Assembly (NCBI RefSeq): GCF_001265075.1
Contig: NZ_LFKO01000002.1
Coordinates: forward strand, 846,592 to 910,591
DNA: 64,000 nt
Reading direction: 5' to 3'
From: Salinicoccus sp. YB14-2
Lineage (GTDB): Bacteria > Bacillota > Bacilli > Staphylococcales > Salinicoccaceae
Shown: piece after piece, positions 11,668-22,946 of the stretch
Numbering within the stretch: position 1 is the first letter of the stretch
Layout: each line of letters starts with the position of its first letter
Translations under genes and position numbers: made by a program
The notes under the pieces: generated by a model
Told to the model about the DNA's origin: nothing
Seen by the model: only the letters and a program-made list of their open reading frames with translations
Database searches by the model: none

Positions 11668-13377
11668 TCACTTTTTATATAGGTCATCCCTGTTTAAGAA
11701 ATCGGTCACTGCGCCGAGTGAGGAGTTGGAGACGATGTGTGCATATTTCCCGAGTACACCTTTCTTATATAGAGGCGGCAGCTCGAGCTTATCCGCACGT
11801 GCTTTCATCTCTTTGTCGGACACATGCATAGTAATTTCTTTAGTGTCCTGGTCGATCGTTACTGTGTCACCCGTCTGAACGAGTGCCACCGGTCCGCCTT
11901 CTTGTGCCTCAGGCGCAATATGGCCCACGACCAGACCGCGTGTACCGCCGGAGAATCTGCCGTCTGTAAGCAGTGCAACATCTTCACCGAGCCCCTTACC
12001 TGAAATCAGGCTGGACAGTGACAGCATTTCAGGCATGCCCGGTCCGCCTTTCGGCCCGACGTAGCGCACGATGACGACGTCGCCTTTGACGATATCGTTT
12101 GCCATGACGGCATCAATCGCTGCCTGCTCGGTATCGAACACTTTTGCGGTCCCTTCATGCCGGCGCACTTTGACACCGGACACTTTAGCGACTGCACCAA
12201 GCGGTGCAAGGTTCCCTTTAAGTACGATTAACGGGCCGTCTGCACGTTTCGGGTTATCAAGAGGCATGACTACATCCTGGCCTTCTGTCAGGTGCTCGAC
12301 CGCTTCAAGGTTTTCTGCAATCGTCTTGCCGGTCACCGTCAGGCAGTCACCGTGGATCAGACCGTTCTCATAAAGATACTTCATGACGCCCTGCACACCG
12401 CCGACGTTATACAGATCCTGGAAGACGTATTTTCCGCTCGGCTTGAGGTCAGCCAGATGCGGTACTTTTTCCTGCATCACGTTGAAGTCGTCAATGGACA
12501 GTTCCACTTCAGCTGCGTGCGCAATTGCCAGCAGGTGAAGGATCGCGTTCGTCGAACCGCCGAGAGCGTAGACAACTGTGATCGCGTTTTCAAACGCTTC
12601 TTTTGTCAGGATATCTTTAGGATAGATATCTTTTTCAAGCAGGTTCAATACTGCCTGTCCCGCTTCATATACGTCCTGCTCTTTATCTTTCGACACTGCA
12701 GGGTTGGATGCCGATCCCGGAAGGCTCATGCCCATCGCTTCAAGTGCTGCAGCCATAGAGTTCGCCGTGTACATGCCGCCGCAGCCGCCCGGGCCCGGAC
12801 AGCCGTTACATTCGATGTCTTTCAATTCTTCATCGCCGATTTCGCCATTATTCCATTTGCCGACACCTTCGAAAACACTGACAAGGTCGATATCCTCACC
12901 TTTATGTTTTCCCGGTGAAATCGTACCGCCGTATACGAATACAGCAGGAACGTTCAAGTTTGCCATAGCAATCGCACAGCCCGGCATGTTTTTATCACAG
13001 CCGCCGATCGCAACAAGTGCATCCAGGTTCTGTCCGCCGACCATCGTCTCGATGGAATCCGCGATGATATCTCTTGAAGGCAGTGAAAAACGCATGCCTT
13101 GTGTGCCCATCGCAATACCGTCAGCAACTGTGATTGTATTGAACTGGATCGGCACACCGCCTGCTTTACTTACACCTTCTTTGGCAAACTGTGCAAGGTC
13201 ATTCAGGTGAATGTTACATGGCGTGGTTTCCGCCCAGTTACTCGCGACACCGATCTGCGGCATCTGAAACTTTTCATCAGTGAAGCCGACCGCACGGAGC
13301 ATCGCACGGTTTGGTGCTTTGACGTTATTTTCTGTGTACACTTTACTGTTAATTCTAAGATCTTTTTTCTCTGCCAT
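11668..13377 (-). CDS. ilvD: Dihydroxy-acid dehydratase
   Basis: 569 residues. Iron-sulfur enzyme dehydrating dihydroxy acids to 2-oxo acids for valine and isoleucine. Cluster and metal motifs are present: [12 protein letters not shown] and [19 protein letters not shown], with the C-terminal [21 protein letters not shown]. Begins 15 nt after the BASS transporter gene, so the two are probably one transcript. In many Firmicutes ilvD heads the ilvBNC operon; here a terminator and a separate promoter lie between. Confidence 0.97.
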   Translation of the reverse strand: MAEKKDLRINSKVYTENNVKAPNRAMLRAVGFTDEKFQMPQIGVASNWAETTPCNIHLNDLAQFAKEGVSKAGGVPIQFNTITVADGIAMGTQGMRFSLPSRDIIADSIETMVGGQNLDALVAIGGCDKNMPGCAIAMANLNVPAVFVYGGTISPGKHKGEDIDLVSVFEGVGKWNNGEIGDEELKDIECNGCPGPGGCGGMYTANSMAAALEAMGMSLPGSASNPAVSKDKEQDVYEAGQAVLNLLEKDIYPKDILTKEAFENAITVVYALGGSTNAILHLLAIAHAAEVELSIDDFNVMQEKVPHLADLKPSGKYVFQDLYNVGGVQGVMKYLYENGLIHGDCLTVTGKTIAENLEAVEHLTEGQDVVMPLDNPKRADGPLIVLKGNLAPLGAVAKVSGVKVRRHEGTAKVFDTEQAAIDAVMANDIVKGDVVIVRYVGPKGGPGMPEMLSLSSLISGKGLGEDVALLTDGRFSGGTRGLVVGHIAPEAQEGGPVALVQTGDTVTIDQDTKEITMHVSDKEMKARADKLELPPLYKKGVLGKYAHIVSNSSLGAVTDFLNRDDLYKK

Positions 13378-13392
13378 AAATTCTCCCGCCTT

Positions 13393-14391
13393 TTAAGTGA
13401 TTATTTTTTCTGTCTGACCTGTCTCTTCTTCCGTTTCTTTAACATCATTATTTCCGTCATTCTTTATCTTGCTCATCCAGTTTGCAACAAGCGAACCAGA
13501 AATGTTGTGCCATACCGAGAATATTGCCCCGGGCACGGCCGCAATCGGTGAGAAATGCGCAGTCGCAAGCGTTGCCGCAAGTCCTGAGTTCTGCATTCCC
13601 ACTTCGATTGAGATCGCCTTCTGATCTTCAACTTTGAAATTGAGCAATTTGCCGATCACAAAACCGACACCATATCCCAGCAGGTTATGAAGAATCACCA
13701 CTGCGAATATCAACAGCCCGGTCTCGACGATATTTTGAACGTTCGTGGAAACGACAGCTCCGATTACACTGATTATACCAACAACTGACACCAATGGTAA
13801 AACTCCGACCACTTTTTCCACTCTTTCACCGCCGAGCAGGTAGTTTACGACTACCCCTGCAACTACTGGTATCAATACAATCTGAACGATTGAAATGAAC
13901 ATATCCATGAATGATACAGGAAGCAGTGCACTGGCCAGCAATAAAGTGAGCATCGGCGTAACAACCGGCGCAAGCAGTGTTGCAATCGAAGTGGCCGCGA
14001 TGGAAACCGCCACGTTACCTTTCGCAAGGAACGTCATGACGTTTGAAGACGTTCCGCCCGGTGTACAGCCGACCAGAATGACACCGATTGCGATTTCTGC
14101 CGGCAATTGGAACACCCACACAAGTAATACCGAAATGAGCGGCATGACGATATACTGTGCTGCCACTGTAAATAGAACAGCCTTCGGAGCCTTAACAACT
14201 TCTTTGAAATCGCTGAGTTTCAAAGTCAGTCCCATTCCAAACATGATGACGCCAAGAAGGATTGAAATATAAGGTGCAATCCAACTGAATCCGGATGGAA
14301 ATACAAATGCCAGTACAGCAAAGAGCAATGCCCAAACTGCAAATGTGCTGCCCACAAACTGGCTGAAACGAATTAAAGCATTCATAAACAA
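13393..14391 (-). CDS. Bile acid:sodium symporter family (BASS) transporter
   Basis: 332 residues with about ten hydrophobic segments. The family patterns GVIMFGMGLTLKLSDF, the polar-interrupted GCTPGGTSSNVMTFLAKGN and the late GMQNSGLAATLATAHF (sodium and substrate crossover motifs) are clear. A highly charged, asparagine/glutamate-rich tail follows the last membrane segment. Despite the family name, characterised bacterial and plant members carry small oxo acids or pantoate (for example PanS, plant BASS2). Its position 15 nt before ilvD suggests transport of a related 2-oxo or hydroxy acid; this is inference. The start follows a GGGGTC-type weak site. Confidence 0.88.
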   Translation of the reverse strand: MFMNALIRFSQFVGSTFAVWALLFAVLAFVFPSGFSWIAPYISILLGVIMFGMGLTLKLSDFKEVVKAPKAVLFTVAAQYIVMPLISVLLVWVFQLPAEIAIGVILVGCTPGGTSSNVMTFLAKGNVAVSIAATSIATLLAPVVTPMLTLLLASALLPVSFMDMFISIVQIVLIPVVAGVVVNYLLGGERVEKVVGVLPLVSVVGIISVIGAVVSTNVQNIVETGLLIFAVVILHNLLGYGVGFVIGKLLNFKVEDQKAISIEVGMQNSGLAATLATAHFSPIAAVPGAIFSVWHNISGSLVANWMSKIKNDGNNDVKETEEETGQTEKIIT

Positions 14392-14424
14392 GACCCCAAT
14401 CTATGTAATTTTATTTAGTAGAAC

Positions 14425-14453
14425 TTATATTATCAGATTTACACGCAGGTCAA
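14425..14453 (-). promoter_or_regulatory. Promoter of the BASS-ilvD unit
   Basis: TTGACC (14448-14453) with overlapping -10 candidates TAATAT (15-nt spacing) or ATATAA (14425-14430, 17-nt spacing) on the minus strand, about 35-60 nt before the BASS start codon. Confidence 0.55.
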
Positions 14454-14467
14454 TAGCTTTATTTTTA

Positions 14468-14482
14468 AATTTTTAGAATCTT
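14468..14482. promoter_or_regulatory. CodY-box-like site
   Basis: AATTTTTAGAATCTT matches 12 of 15 positions of the CodY consensus AATTTTCWGAAAATT. It lies just upstream of the BASS-ilvD -35 box. CodY represses ilv and leu genes in staphylococci and bacilli when branched-chain amino acids are plentiful. Confidence 0.45.
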
Positions 14483-14499
14483 ATAATGTTTCAATTTAT

Positions 14500-14712
14500 T
14501 TATGAACAGCCTTCCATGCCGACATCATCACATTGGTAACGATTACATATGTGCTTTTAAAAAATTGTAACTTTTTGCACTGGAAGGCGGTTTGCGGAGA
14601 TGGAATAAAAGTGATTACCTGCTCGTGGGGATCACGAGCGCGTATTAAAAGTATTCATATCCAGTCGTCATCCGCGAGTGCTCAAAGCGCCCCTTTCCCA
14701 TAAATATCCAAT
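14500..14712. other. Gene-free stretch with inverted repeats and a cre-like site
   Basis: No credible gene. It holds GCCTTCCA (14509-14516) and its exact inverse TGGAAGGC (14581-14588), a tight hairpin GCTCGTG-N5-CACGAGC (14621-14639), and a cre-like TTGGTAACGATTACA (14533-14547) that shares AACGATTACA with the site before the ilvB promoter. Whether it is a long regulatory region for BASS-ilvD or contains a small RNA cannot be told. Confidence 0.4.
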
Positions 14713-14738
14713 AAAAAAAGCCCACAAAATGTGGGCTT
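14713..14738 (-). terminator. Terminator of the DUF4064 gene
   Basis: Minus-strand AGCCCACATTTTGTGGGCT stem followed by TTTTTTT, just past the stop at 14751. Confidence 0.9.
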
Positions 14739-14750
14739 CAAATCATAATT

Positions 14751-15794
14751 TTACAGATCATCATTATTGCGGCGGTCTACGTTCTGCCGGCGTTCTGATG
14801 ATGCGTCATTTTCATAGCCGTAACTCTTGCCTTGACGGTCGACTTCTTCGCGTGCGTCGAAGTTTGGCGCATTGTCTCTTTCACGTCTGCCTCCGCGCTT
14901 ACTGGTCGAGTCTGAACGGCGCTCGTTTTCGGCTGTCATGCCTTGTGTACGGTTGTATTCTTCATCTGTAACAGGTTCAACCGCATCAGATGAATCAATG
15001 TTACCATCCACATAGTTGTCGCGGCTGTCAGAATTTTTGTAGTCATTTTCATCAATTTTACTGAACTTGCGTGTCGCTTCAATATCATCGTTGCGATGAT
15101 CATCACGTCGGCCGTCATCTCTGTAATCACGATCGGTGCGTACATCATCATCAAGCGGTGCTGCGACACCGTCGCCGCGATCTCTTTCAAATTCACGGTC
15201 GCGTTCAAGCTGCTGTCTGCGCTCGAAGTCGCGGTCGCGCTCCAAGTCGCGCTCACGTCCGACAGGTCCTGCATTCGGGTCATCCGCACGGTCTCTTACG
15301 CCACCGCGTTCCATCGGATCAACCGGATCCATGATCACTTCATCTTTTCTGACAAATAACAGAATGGCCGAAATGATGAAGAATAAAGGAATCAGACCAG
15401 TGATGACACCAATGACCAGTGGTGCTGACAGTATACCTGCAAGCAGCATCAGAAATCCTGATAAGATGCGTCTCTTCATTGTCAATAATCCAAAAAGACC
15501 CAAAATTAACGGTAAGATTAAATATAATGCAATCATCCAGAAGCTGTTCAGCGTGTTAAGTGCAGTCTGTGTCAGCTCTTCAGGCGTGAACCCTTCTATA
15601 TTCTGTTGTTCAAATGATTGTTCCATTTGTGTTGTAAACTGATCGATAAATGCCTGGTCATTCACGGTTACCAGTGAGAAAAACAAAAGTGCACCGGCAA
15701 TGATAAGTAATCCAAGCCATGCCAGCCAGCCAAATATTTTTTCAGCAATCCGGCGGACCGGGCGTATAGTTTGAGTGTATTCTCGTCTAGCCAT
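14751..15794 (-). CDS. DUF4064-type membrane protein with long charged tail
   Basis: 347 residues. The first about 150 residues hold four hydrophobic segments (roughly 20-42, 88-105, 112-130, 132-148) in the style of DUF4064 proteins of staphylococci. From about residue 155 the chain is almost entirely Asp, Glu, Arg and Asn with repeated RDR/ERDRD runs, so it is probably disordered and cytoplasmic or wall-facing. Function unknown. It stands alone, with its own terminator. Confidence 0.7.
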   Translation of the reverse strand: MARREYTQTIRPVRRIAEKIFGWLAWLGLLIIAGALLFFSLVTVNDQAFIDQFTTQMEQSFEQQNIEGFTPEELTQTALNTLNSFWMIALYLILPLILGLFGLLTMKRRILSGFLMLLAGILSAPLVIGVITGLIPLFFIISAILLFVRKDEVIMDPVDPMERGGVRDRADDPNAGPVGRERDLERDRDFERRQQLERDREFERDRGDGVAAPLDDDVRTDRDYRDDGRRDDHRNDDIEATRKFSKIDENDYKNSDSRDNYVDGNIDSSDAVEPVTDEEYNRTQGMTAENERRSDSTSKRGGRRERDNAPNFDAREEVDRQGKSYGYENDASSERRQNVDRRNNDDL

Positions 15795-15896
15795 AGGGAC
15801 CTCCTGTAATTATGTCTTTTTTTGTATGTCCTCTTTTATATATTACCCAAGTTTATATAATATTAATCACAATAATCAATATTATATACTCTTAAT

Positions 15897-15924
15897 TTAA
15901 AAAAGCGGGAGTTGAATCCCGCTG
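15897..15924 (-). terminator. Terminator of the UPF0223 gene
   Basis: Minus-strand AGCGGGATTCAACTCCCGCT stem with a following TTTTTT, directly after the stop codon. Confidence 0.85.
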
Positions 15925-15928
15925 GAAA

Positions 15929-16210
15929 TCATGGTCTTAAGATGTCTCCATCTTCCGAGTCCTTCAATTGTCTGGTCAAAGTGAAAGGTTCGAAACCGCT
16001 TCTTTCCTTAAACGCTTTGAACAATGTTTTCTCTTCACTTTTCGTCGGCACGACCTGCTTAAAATTTTTATAGTGCACTTTAAACTGTCCTGCTTCGATA
16101 CCCTCGTCATAACTGTTTTCAACCGCCTCAAAAAATTCGACGACTGCGACTATTTCTTCTGTCGTCCAGTCTTCATCAAGTGGGTAACTGTATTCCTCAT
16201 TCACTTTCAT
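15929..16210 (-). CDS. UPF0223 family protein (YktA-like)
   Basis: 93 residues. The pattern YSYPLDEDWTTEEIVAVVEFF...VENSYDEGI and the central KFKQVVP-like FKQVVPTKSEEK correspond to the UPF0223 family, small helical proteins of unknown function found in Firmicutes (B. subtilis YktA). An AGGTGA site precedes the ATG. Lies next to the pdh operon but is separated from it by a terminator. Confidence 0.9.
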   Translation of the reverse strand: MKVNEEYSYPLDEDWTTEEIVAVVEFFEAVENSYDEGIEAGQFKVHYKNFKQVVPTKSEEKTLFKAFKERSGFEPFTLTRQLKDSEDGDILRP

Positions 16211-16231
16211 TCACCTCACGCGTATATAAGT

Positions 16232-16262
16232 CAAAAATAAAAGGCGTCATAAAGACGCCTTC
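16232..16262 (-). terminator. Terminator of the pdhABCD operon
   Basis: Minus-strand AAGGCGTCTTTATGACGCCTT stem followed by a T-rich run, between the pdhD stop and UPF0223. Confidence 0.88.
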
Positions 16263-16269
16263 AATTATA

Positions 16270-17676
16270 TTACATAGAGTGGACTGGACGGCCCAGTGCA
16301 ACTTCAGCCGCTTCCATAGGAATTTCACCTAAAGTAGGGTGTGCATGGATTGTCAGGGCAATATCCTCTAAAGTGATGCCCGTCTCAACTGCAAGACCAA
16401 GTTCAGCAATGATGTCTGAAGCTCCGTCACCGGCGATTTGAGCGCCAAGTACAAGTCCGTCTTCTTTACGGGCGACCACTTTAACGAATCCATCAGTTTT
16501 GTTCAGGCCGAGCGCACGTCCGTTCGCACCGAACGGGAACTGTCCTGTAACAACTTCATAACCTTCTTCTTTTGCATCTTCTTCGTTGAATCCGACAGTT
16601 GCAAGTTCAGGTTCTGTGAAACATACTGCCGGCATACCGATGTAATCAACTTCTGATTTTTCACCAGCGATTGCTTCTGCTGCAATTTTACCTTCGTAGC
16701 TTGCTTTATGCGCAAGTGGAAGTCCGTGGACAATATCACCGATTGCGAAAATATTGTCGATTGAAGTTCTTGACTGCTTATCCACTTCGATCAGGCCGCG
16801 GTCATCTTTTTTGATGCCGAGCTCTTCAAGACCGATTTCTTCAGTGTTCGGTTTACGGCCGACTGTTACCAGTACGTAGTCCGCTTCAACTTCGTGCGTT
16901 TCACCTTTTGCTTCATAAGTGACTTTCACACCGTTTTCAGTTTCTTCAGCAGATTTAGCCATCGCTTTTGTCACGATCGTCGCGTCTTTTTTCTTAAGGT
17001 TACGCTTCACAAGTGAAGTCATACGCTTTTCGAAGCCGCCAAGAATATCTTTCTGGCCTTCAAGGATCGTCACTTCAGTACCGAAGTTTGCATATGCAGT
17101 ACCAAGCTCGGTACCGATATAACCGCCGCCGATAACGATCAGTTTCTCAGGCTTCTCTTCAAGTGCAAGTGCACCCGTTGAGTCCAGGATACGCTTGCCG
17201 AATTTGAATCCTGGGATCTCAATCGGGCGTGAACCTGTTGCGATGATCGCATTTTTAAATTTATAAGTCTGTGACTGCTTTTCATCCATGACTTTCATTG
17301 TGTTGTTATCGACGAAATAGGCTTCACCTTTGACCATGTCTACTTTGTTCCCTTTCAGGAGTCCTTCGACACCGCCGACCAATTTATCAACAACGCTCTC
17401 TTTGAAAGACTGGACTTTTGAGAAATCAAGGCTCACACCTTCAGTTTTAACACCCATTTCCTCAGAATTAAGTGCTTCCTGGTAACGGTGTGATGATGAG
17501 ATGACTGCTTTGGACGGAATACATCCGACGTTCAGACAAACGCCACCCCATGCTTCTTTTTCTACGATTGTCACTTTCTGACCTGTCTGGGCTGCACGGA
17601 TTGCCGCAACATACCCACCAGGACCTGCACCAACTACAATTGTATCTGTTTCAATAGGAAAATCTCCAACTACCAT
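16270..17676 (-). CDS. pdhD: Dihydrolipoamide dehydrogenase (E3 of pyruvate dehydrogenase)
   Basis: 468 residues. FAD-dependent reoxidation of the lipoyl groups of E2. N-terminal FAD-binding [15 protein letters not shown], redox disulfide [17 protein letters not shown]-binding [10 protein letters not shown] and the C-terminal [13 protein letters not shown] with the catalytic His-Glu pair. The order E1-alpha, E1-beta, E2, E3 and short gaps show a single operon; the E3 may also serve other complexes. Confidence 0.98.
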   Translation of the reverse strand: MVVGDFPIETDTIVVGAGPGGYVAAIRAAQTGQKVTIVEKEAWGGVCLNVGCIPSKAVISSSHRYQEALNSEEMGVKTEGVSLDFSKVQSFKESVVDKLVGGVEGLLKGNKVDMVKGEAYFVDNNTMKVMDEKQSQTYKFKNAIIATGSRPIEIPGFKFGKRILDSTGALALEEKPEKLIVIGGGYIGTELGTAYANFGTEVTILEGQKDILGGFEKRMTSLVKRNLKKKDATIVTKAMAKSAEETENGVKVTYEAKGETHEVEADYVLVTVGRKPNTEEIGLEELGIKKDDRGLIEVDKQSRTSIDNIFAIGDIVHGLPLAHKASYEGKIAAEAIAGEKSEVDYIGMPAVCFTEPELATVGFNEEDAKEEGYEVVTGQFPFGANGRALGLNKTDGFVKVVARKEDGLVLGAQIAGDGASDIIAELGLAVETGITLEDIALTIHAHPTLGEIPMEAAEVALGRPVHSM

Positions 17677-17681
17677 TCTAC

Positions 17682-19010
17682 TTATCCCTCCATCAGTAAT
17701 AATTCCGGATTATTCAATAATCTCTTCATATGATTTAATGCAGTTTGAGCTTTCATGCCGTCAACCTGTCTATGATCATAGCTCAATGATAACGCAAGAA
17801 CACGTGCCGGGACAACTTGGCCATCTCTTACAATTGCTTTTTCTTCAATACGGCCGATACCGAGTATTGCAACTTCAGGCTGGTTGATCACAGGAGTGAA
17901 ATGAGAACCGCCGGCAGAGCCCAGGTTGGAAATGGACATTGATCCGCCTTTCATTTCGTCACCCGATAATTTACCGTCGCGTGCTTTTACTGCAAGCTCG
18001 TTAATTTCATTTGAAAGTTCGAACATTGATTTCGTGTCGGCATCTTTGATGACTGGTACAACCAGACCACGTTCAGTGTCCGCGGCAATACCTACATTAT
18101 AGTAATGTTTCTGGATTATTTCCATAGTTTCGTTGTCGATTGAAGTATTCAGTTCAGGGAACTTTTTCAAAGTTGATACAATTGCCTTGACCACATAAGG
18201 AAGGAATGTCAATTTAACATCCTGCTCTGCAGCGATCTCTTTGAACTTCTTGCGGTGGTCCCAAAGCTCATCCACAACAACTTCATCCATGTGAGTCACG
18301 TGAGGTGATGTCTGCTTGGAGTTGACCATTGCTTTAGCAATCGCACGCCTCATGCCGGACATCTTCTCTCTCGTTTCACGGGAACCGTCCTCGGAAGCAC
18401 TTGCTGCAACCTGGCCTTCTTCCTGAGTCTCTTCCTCTGATGAAGCTTCTTCTGATGCTGCCGGTGCGTCGCCGCTCTTAAATGCTTCAATATCTTCTTT
18501 GGTCACACGGCCGTTTTTACCTGACCCTGTCACTTCATTGATATCCACTTCTTCTTCACGTGCAAACTTGCGCACGGACGGCATCGCGATGACACGGCCG
18601 CCGGAAGACTTTTTCTCTTTCTTGTCTTCGGACTTGGAGGCTTCTTTGCCTTCTTCTTTGGAATCGTCTTTCTTTTCGTCCTTGGAGTCATCTTCAGACT
18701 TATCTTCTTTTTTCTCTTCGTCTTCGGAGTCGTCTTTTTCAGGTTCCTCTTCAGACTCGCCGCTGTCTTCCGAGCCGTCATCGATCGTTACGATGACTGT
18801 ACCGACAGTCGTCGTTTCGCCTTCTTCAACATGGATTTTTTTGACTGTACCGTCAACCTGGGACGGGATTTCAACCATTGCCTTGTCATTCTGGATTTCA
18901 ACCAGCACGTCGTCTTCTTTGATTTCATCGCCTTCGGCGACCAACCACTTCGCTATTTCACCTTCGTGGATGCCTTCACCGATATCCGGCAGTTTAAATT
19001 CAAAAGCCAC
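17682..19010 (-). CDS. pdhC: Dihydrolipoamide acetyltransferase (E2 of pyruvate dehydrogenase)
   Basis: 442 residues. One N-terminal lipoyl domain (1-80) with the lipoylated lysine in QNDKAMVEI, a highly charged Asp/Glu/Lys/Ser linker (about 80-140), a peripheral-subunit-binding domain ([15 protein letters not shown] ... [11 protein letters not shown], about 142-180), a second acidic linker, and the catalytic domain ending with [10 protein letters not shown]. The extreme acidity of the linkers fits a salt-adapted organism. The N-terminus is well placed after an AGGAGG-like site. Confidence 0.98.
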   Translation of the reverse strand: MAFEFKLPDIGEGIHEGEIAKWLVAEGDEIKEDDVLVEIQNDKAMVEIPSQVDGTVKKIHVEEGETTTVGTVIVTIDDGSEDSGESEEEPEKDDSEDEEKKEDKSEDDSKDEKKDDSKEEGKEASKSEDKKEKKSSGGRVIAMPSVRKFAREEEVDINEVTGSGKNGRVTKEDIEAFKSGDAPAASEEASSEEETQEEGQVAASASEDGSRETREKMSGMRRAIAKAMVNSKQTSPHVTHMDEVVVDELWDHRKKFKEIAAEQDVKLTFLPYVVKAIVSTLKKFPELNTSIDNETMEIIQKHYYNVGIAADTERGLVVPVIKDADTKSMFELSNEINELAVKARDGKLSGDEMKGGSMSISNLGSAGGSHFTPVINQPEVAILGIGRIEEKAIVRDGQVVPARVLALSLSYDHRQVDGMKAQTALNHMKRLLNNPELLLMEG

Positions 19011-19040
19011 TGTAATTCCTCCTTTTTCATGATCTTTATT

Positions 19041-20018
19041 TTAGAAATTGTATACTTCTTTAGCTTTTTCAATAATATCATCTTTGTTCGGCAGCCATAT
19101 TTCTTCTGCCTGAGTGAATGGGTATACAGTGTCCGGAGCCGTCACGCGTTTGATCGGCGCTTCCAGGCTGAGGATCACGCGCTCTGACAGTTCAGCTGCA
19201 ACGTTTGCTGCAATACCTGCCTGGCGCTGTGCTTCCTGGACAACAACTGCACGGTTTGTCTTCTCGATGGATTCAACCAATGTGTCGTAATCCACCGGAG
19301 ACACTGTGCGGAGGTCGATCACTTCTGCAGAGATGCCGTCTTCTTCAAGTGCTTCAGCCGCTTTGATAGATTCCTGGACCATTGCACCGTATGCGATCAA
19401 CGTGACATCCGTCCCTTCTCTTTTGACTTTCGCTTTGCCGATTTCAACCGTGTAGTCCTCTTCCGGCACTTCTTCACGGAATGAGCGGTAAAGTTTCATG
19501 TGCTCAAGGAAGATGACCGGGTCATTGGAACGGATTGCTTCTATCAGAAGACCTTTCGCATCTTCAGGGTTTGAGGGAATGACCACTTTCAAACCTGGTG
19601 TCTGGGCCATAAGGCCTTCCAATGAGTCCGCATGCATCTCAGGCGTGTGCACTCCGCCGCCGAATGGCGCACGGATCACGAGCGGCATCGGTTTAGAGTT
19701 ACCTGAACGGAAACGGTGTCTCGCAATCTGCCCTGCGACACCGTCCATCGCTTCAAATAAAAACCCGAAGAACTGGATTTCTATGACCGGACGGTAATCT
19801 TCCAGTGTCAGTCCGAGACCCATCGATACAAGTCCGCTTTCAGCAAGCGGCGTATCGAATACCCGGGCCTCGCCGAATTCTTTTTGCAGGCCTTCAGTTG
19901 CACGGAAGACACCACCGTTAACACCGACGTCCTCACCAAAAACAAGGACATTTTCATCATTTTTGAGTTCAGTGGCCATCGCTTCTGTGATCGCCTGAAT
20001 CATCGTCTTTTCAGCCAT
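19041..20018 (-). CDS. pdhB: Pyruvate dehydrogenase E1 beta subunit
   Basis: 325 residues, the usual length. Transketolase-type fold: [27 protein letters not shown] at the N-terminus, [15 protein letters not shown], and C-terminal transketolase domain with [15 protein letters not shown]. Forms the E1 heterotetramer with PdhA. Three bases after pdhA stop region; cotranscribed. Confidence 0.98.
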   Translation of the reverse strand: MAEKTMIQAITEAMATELKNDENVLVFGEDVGVNGGVFRATEGLQKEFGEARVFDTPLAESGLVSMGLGLTLEDYRPVIEIQFFGFLFEAMDGVAGQIARHRFRSGNSKPMPLVIRAPFGGGVHTPEMHADSLEGLMAQTPGLKVVIPSNPEDAKGLLIEAIRSNDPVIFLEHMKLYRSFREEVPEEDYTVEIGKAKVKREGTDVTLIAYGAMVQESIKAAEALEEDGISAEVIDLRTVSPVDYDTLVESIEKTNRAVVVQEAQRQAGIAANVAAELSERVILSLEAPIKRVTAPDTVYPFTQAEEIWLPNKDDIIEKAKEVYNF

Positions 20019-20021
20019 TTT

Positions 20022-21299
<1,278 letters not shown>

Positions 21300-21929
21300 T
21301 TAAGATTCATCCAGAATTGCATACACTTCGTTCTTCACTTCATTCAGCCGATCCGTCGCTGTGGCATACTCTTCCTGCAGCACAGACAGCCCGTCATATT
21401 CCTCGTTCAGTGTATTGATATGATCATCGATATCATCCTGATTCAAATCTTCATCCTGCAAATACTCGAACAACTCTTCCTCGCCGTTTAAAACACTTTT
21501 GAAAGCCTCCATCAGTTCGCCGTGTTTGGCGTAGCGGTCATCCGCTGCAGAGATCAATGCATCTGCCTGCTGGCGGTAATCCTCATTGCTGATATCTTCA
21601 ACAAGTGCCTCCGCTTCTTCAGCCACTGCTTTCGACTCTTCCATTACAGCCGTTTCCTGATCGATCAGTTCCTGACGCTCGGCAGTATTTTCAGCCAGTG
21701 ACTCGCTCATATCACTCAGCTCACTGCGTTCTGCAGCCGACAAGTCTTCCTGGATCTGTCCGCGTCTGTTTTCAAGTCTGTTGAATTCATCGCTGATATC
21801 ACTGATTTCCGATTCCACATCCAGCGTTTCCTGAAACTTCACATAAAATGTTTCCAATTCATCAATTTCGTTATTACAGGCTGTTAAAATAAAAACCAGC
21901 CCCAATATTAAAGCAGCAATCCTTTTCAT
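21300..21929 (-). CDS. YkyA-family lipoprotein
   Basis: 209 residues. A lipoprotein signal peptide with lipobox FILTAC (Cys18) is followed by a long, highly acidic, almost entirely helical and coiled-coil region. This matches the YkyA family, which in Bacillus and Staphylococcus lies beside def and pdhA exactly as here. Membrane-anchored and outside the cell; function unknown. Divergent from def and probably transcribed from the shared intergenic region. Confidence 0.82.
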   Translation of the reverse strand: MKRIAALILGLVFILTACNNEIDELETFYVKFQETLDVESEISDISDEFNRLENRRGQIQEDLSAAERSELSDMSESLAENTAERQELIDQETAVMEESKAVAEEAEALVEDISNEDYRQQADALISAADDRYAKHGELMEAFKSVLNGEEELFEYLQDEDLNQDDIDDHINTLNEEYDGLSVLQEEYATATDRLNEVKNEVYAILDES

Positions 21930-21989
21930 GAATAAAAATCCTCCGCAACATCAAATTTATGTAATCCTGGTACTGATATATACCAACCA

Positions 21990-22007
21990 TTTATAGTATA
22001 CTATAAA
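21990..22007. promoter_or_regulatory. Perfect 18-bp palindrome between ykyA and def
   Basis: TTTATAGTATACTATAAA is a perfect inverted repeat in the 108-bp divergent promoter region. It contains TATACT/TATAAA sequences that could act as -10 boxes on either strand, so a bound factor could control both genes. No known operator name can be assigned. Confidence 0.6.
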
Positions 22008-22037
22008 TATTCTCACACAAAAACAGGAGGGTTTACC

Positions 22038-22589
22038 TTGTTAACAATGAAAGATATCGTCCGCGACCCGGCGCCAATTTTAAGGAATAAGGCTGCGGAA
22101 GTGAGTGAGATTGATGAAGAAACAATCTCACAGTTAAAAAGTATGAGAGAGTATCTTAAAAACTCTCAAAATGAAGAAATGGCAGAGAAATATAAATTGA
22201 GGTCAGGCGTCGGCCTTGCCGCACCACAGATCGGTCTCGACAAGCGTATGCTCGCCGTCTATATTGAAAACACCGAAGGCGAAGTAGAATATGACTACAT
22301 GCTGATCAATCCGAAAATAAAAAGTCATTCAGTCGCAGAAACTTATCTGCCGACAGGTGAAGGGTGCCTCAGTGTCGATGAAGATATCGAAGGACTCGTC
22401 CACCGCTACAAAAGAATCCGTATTACGGCAACGACGATCGACGGCAAGACGCTCGAACTGAAAGCAAAAGGCATGCTTGCGGTCGTTTTGCAGCACGAAA
22501 TCGACCATCTGGACGGTATCATGTTCTATGACCGTATCGACAAAGATTTCCCGAACGACCCGAAAATCGGCTCCCAGCCGCTGGAATAA
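22038..22589 (+). CDS. def: Peptide deformylase
   Basis: 183 residues. Iron/zinc hydrolase that removes the N-formyl group from new proteins. The three active-site motifs are GVGLAAPQ (57-64), EGCLS (108-112) and HEIDH (153-157), with the Cys and two His metal ligands. Type II length with the usual insertion near YKLRSG. The start is TTG at 22038, chosen because AGGAGG (22025-22030) is properly spaced and the homologues begin MLTMKDI; the internal ATG three codons on is too far from the site. Confidence 0.97.
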   Translation: MLTMKDIVRDPAPILRNKAAEVSEIDEETISQLKSMREYLKNSQNEEMAEKYKLRSGVGLAAPQIGLDKRMLAVYIENTEGEVEYDYMLINPKIKSHSVAETYLPTGEGCLSVDEDIEGLVHRYKRIRITATTIDGKTLELKAKGMLAVVLQHEIDHLDGIMFYDRIDKDFPNDPKIGSQPLE

Positions 22590-22593
22590 TAAA

Positions 22594-22616
22594 AACCCGT
22601 GGATTCACGGGTTTTA
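22594..22616. terminator. Bidirectional terminator of def and the facing gene
   Basis: AAAACCCGTGGATTCACGGGTTTT, a compact stem with A/T tracts on both sides, in the 24-nt convergent gap. It overlaps the stop codon of the minus-strand gene. Confidence 0.85.
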
Positions 22617-22877
22617 CATAAAATCATCACGACGTTCTTTAAATGGAACGTTTTTTTCATACAGTAACGGTTTTAATTCTTCAAAAGTACCAAGATTTAA
22701 AACTTCGGGATCTTTGTCATATCGCGGCCGGTGGACATCCACTGCAGTCGCGTCATCGTCATATTTATAATTCATGACAACCCCTTTGTCACGCACATTG
22801 AACTCCAAACCGGTAAAATTGCGGTCCTCACGTTCTTTTTCCAGCAAGATCTGAGATAATAGATTTTGTACTTTCAC
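22614..22877 (-). CDS. Small conserved-looking protein of unknown function
   Basis: 87 residues from GTG 22877, chosen because GGAGGGAAGCTT lies directly before it; an earlier in-frame GTG at 22895 falls upstream of that site. Mixed alpha/beta, acidic, with no signal, membrane segment or cysteine motif. Size and the edge-strand pattern (GVVMNYKYDDDATAVDV, then EVLNLGTFEELKPLL) recall small YkuJ-like proteins, but I cannot assign a family. Convergent with def. Confidence 0.65.
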   Translation of the reverse strand: MKVQNLLSQILLEKEREDRNFTGLEFNVRDKGVVMNYKYDDDATAVDVHRPRYDKDPEVLNLGTFEELKPLLYEKNVPFKERRDDFM

Positions 22878-22911
22878 AAGCTTCCCTCCAATCACTTCTA
22901 TTATAAAGTCT

Positions 22912-22940
22912 TTGCATGCCGGCCGTCTATATTGTAAAAT
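22912..22940 (+). promoter_or_regulatory. Promoter upstream of the rpoY-rnjA leader
   Basis: TTGCAT (22912-22917), 17 nt, TAAAAT (22935-22940). Predicted start near 22947, more than 220 nt before rpoY. Confidence 0.65.
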
Positions 22941-22946
22941 AAAAAT

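Noticed and set aside
11668-13377. T-box control of ilvD
   Set aside because: The T-box lies downstream of ilvD on the minus strand, behind an ilvD terminator and a separate promoter, so it controls ilvB onward.
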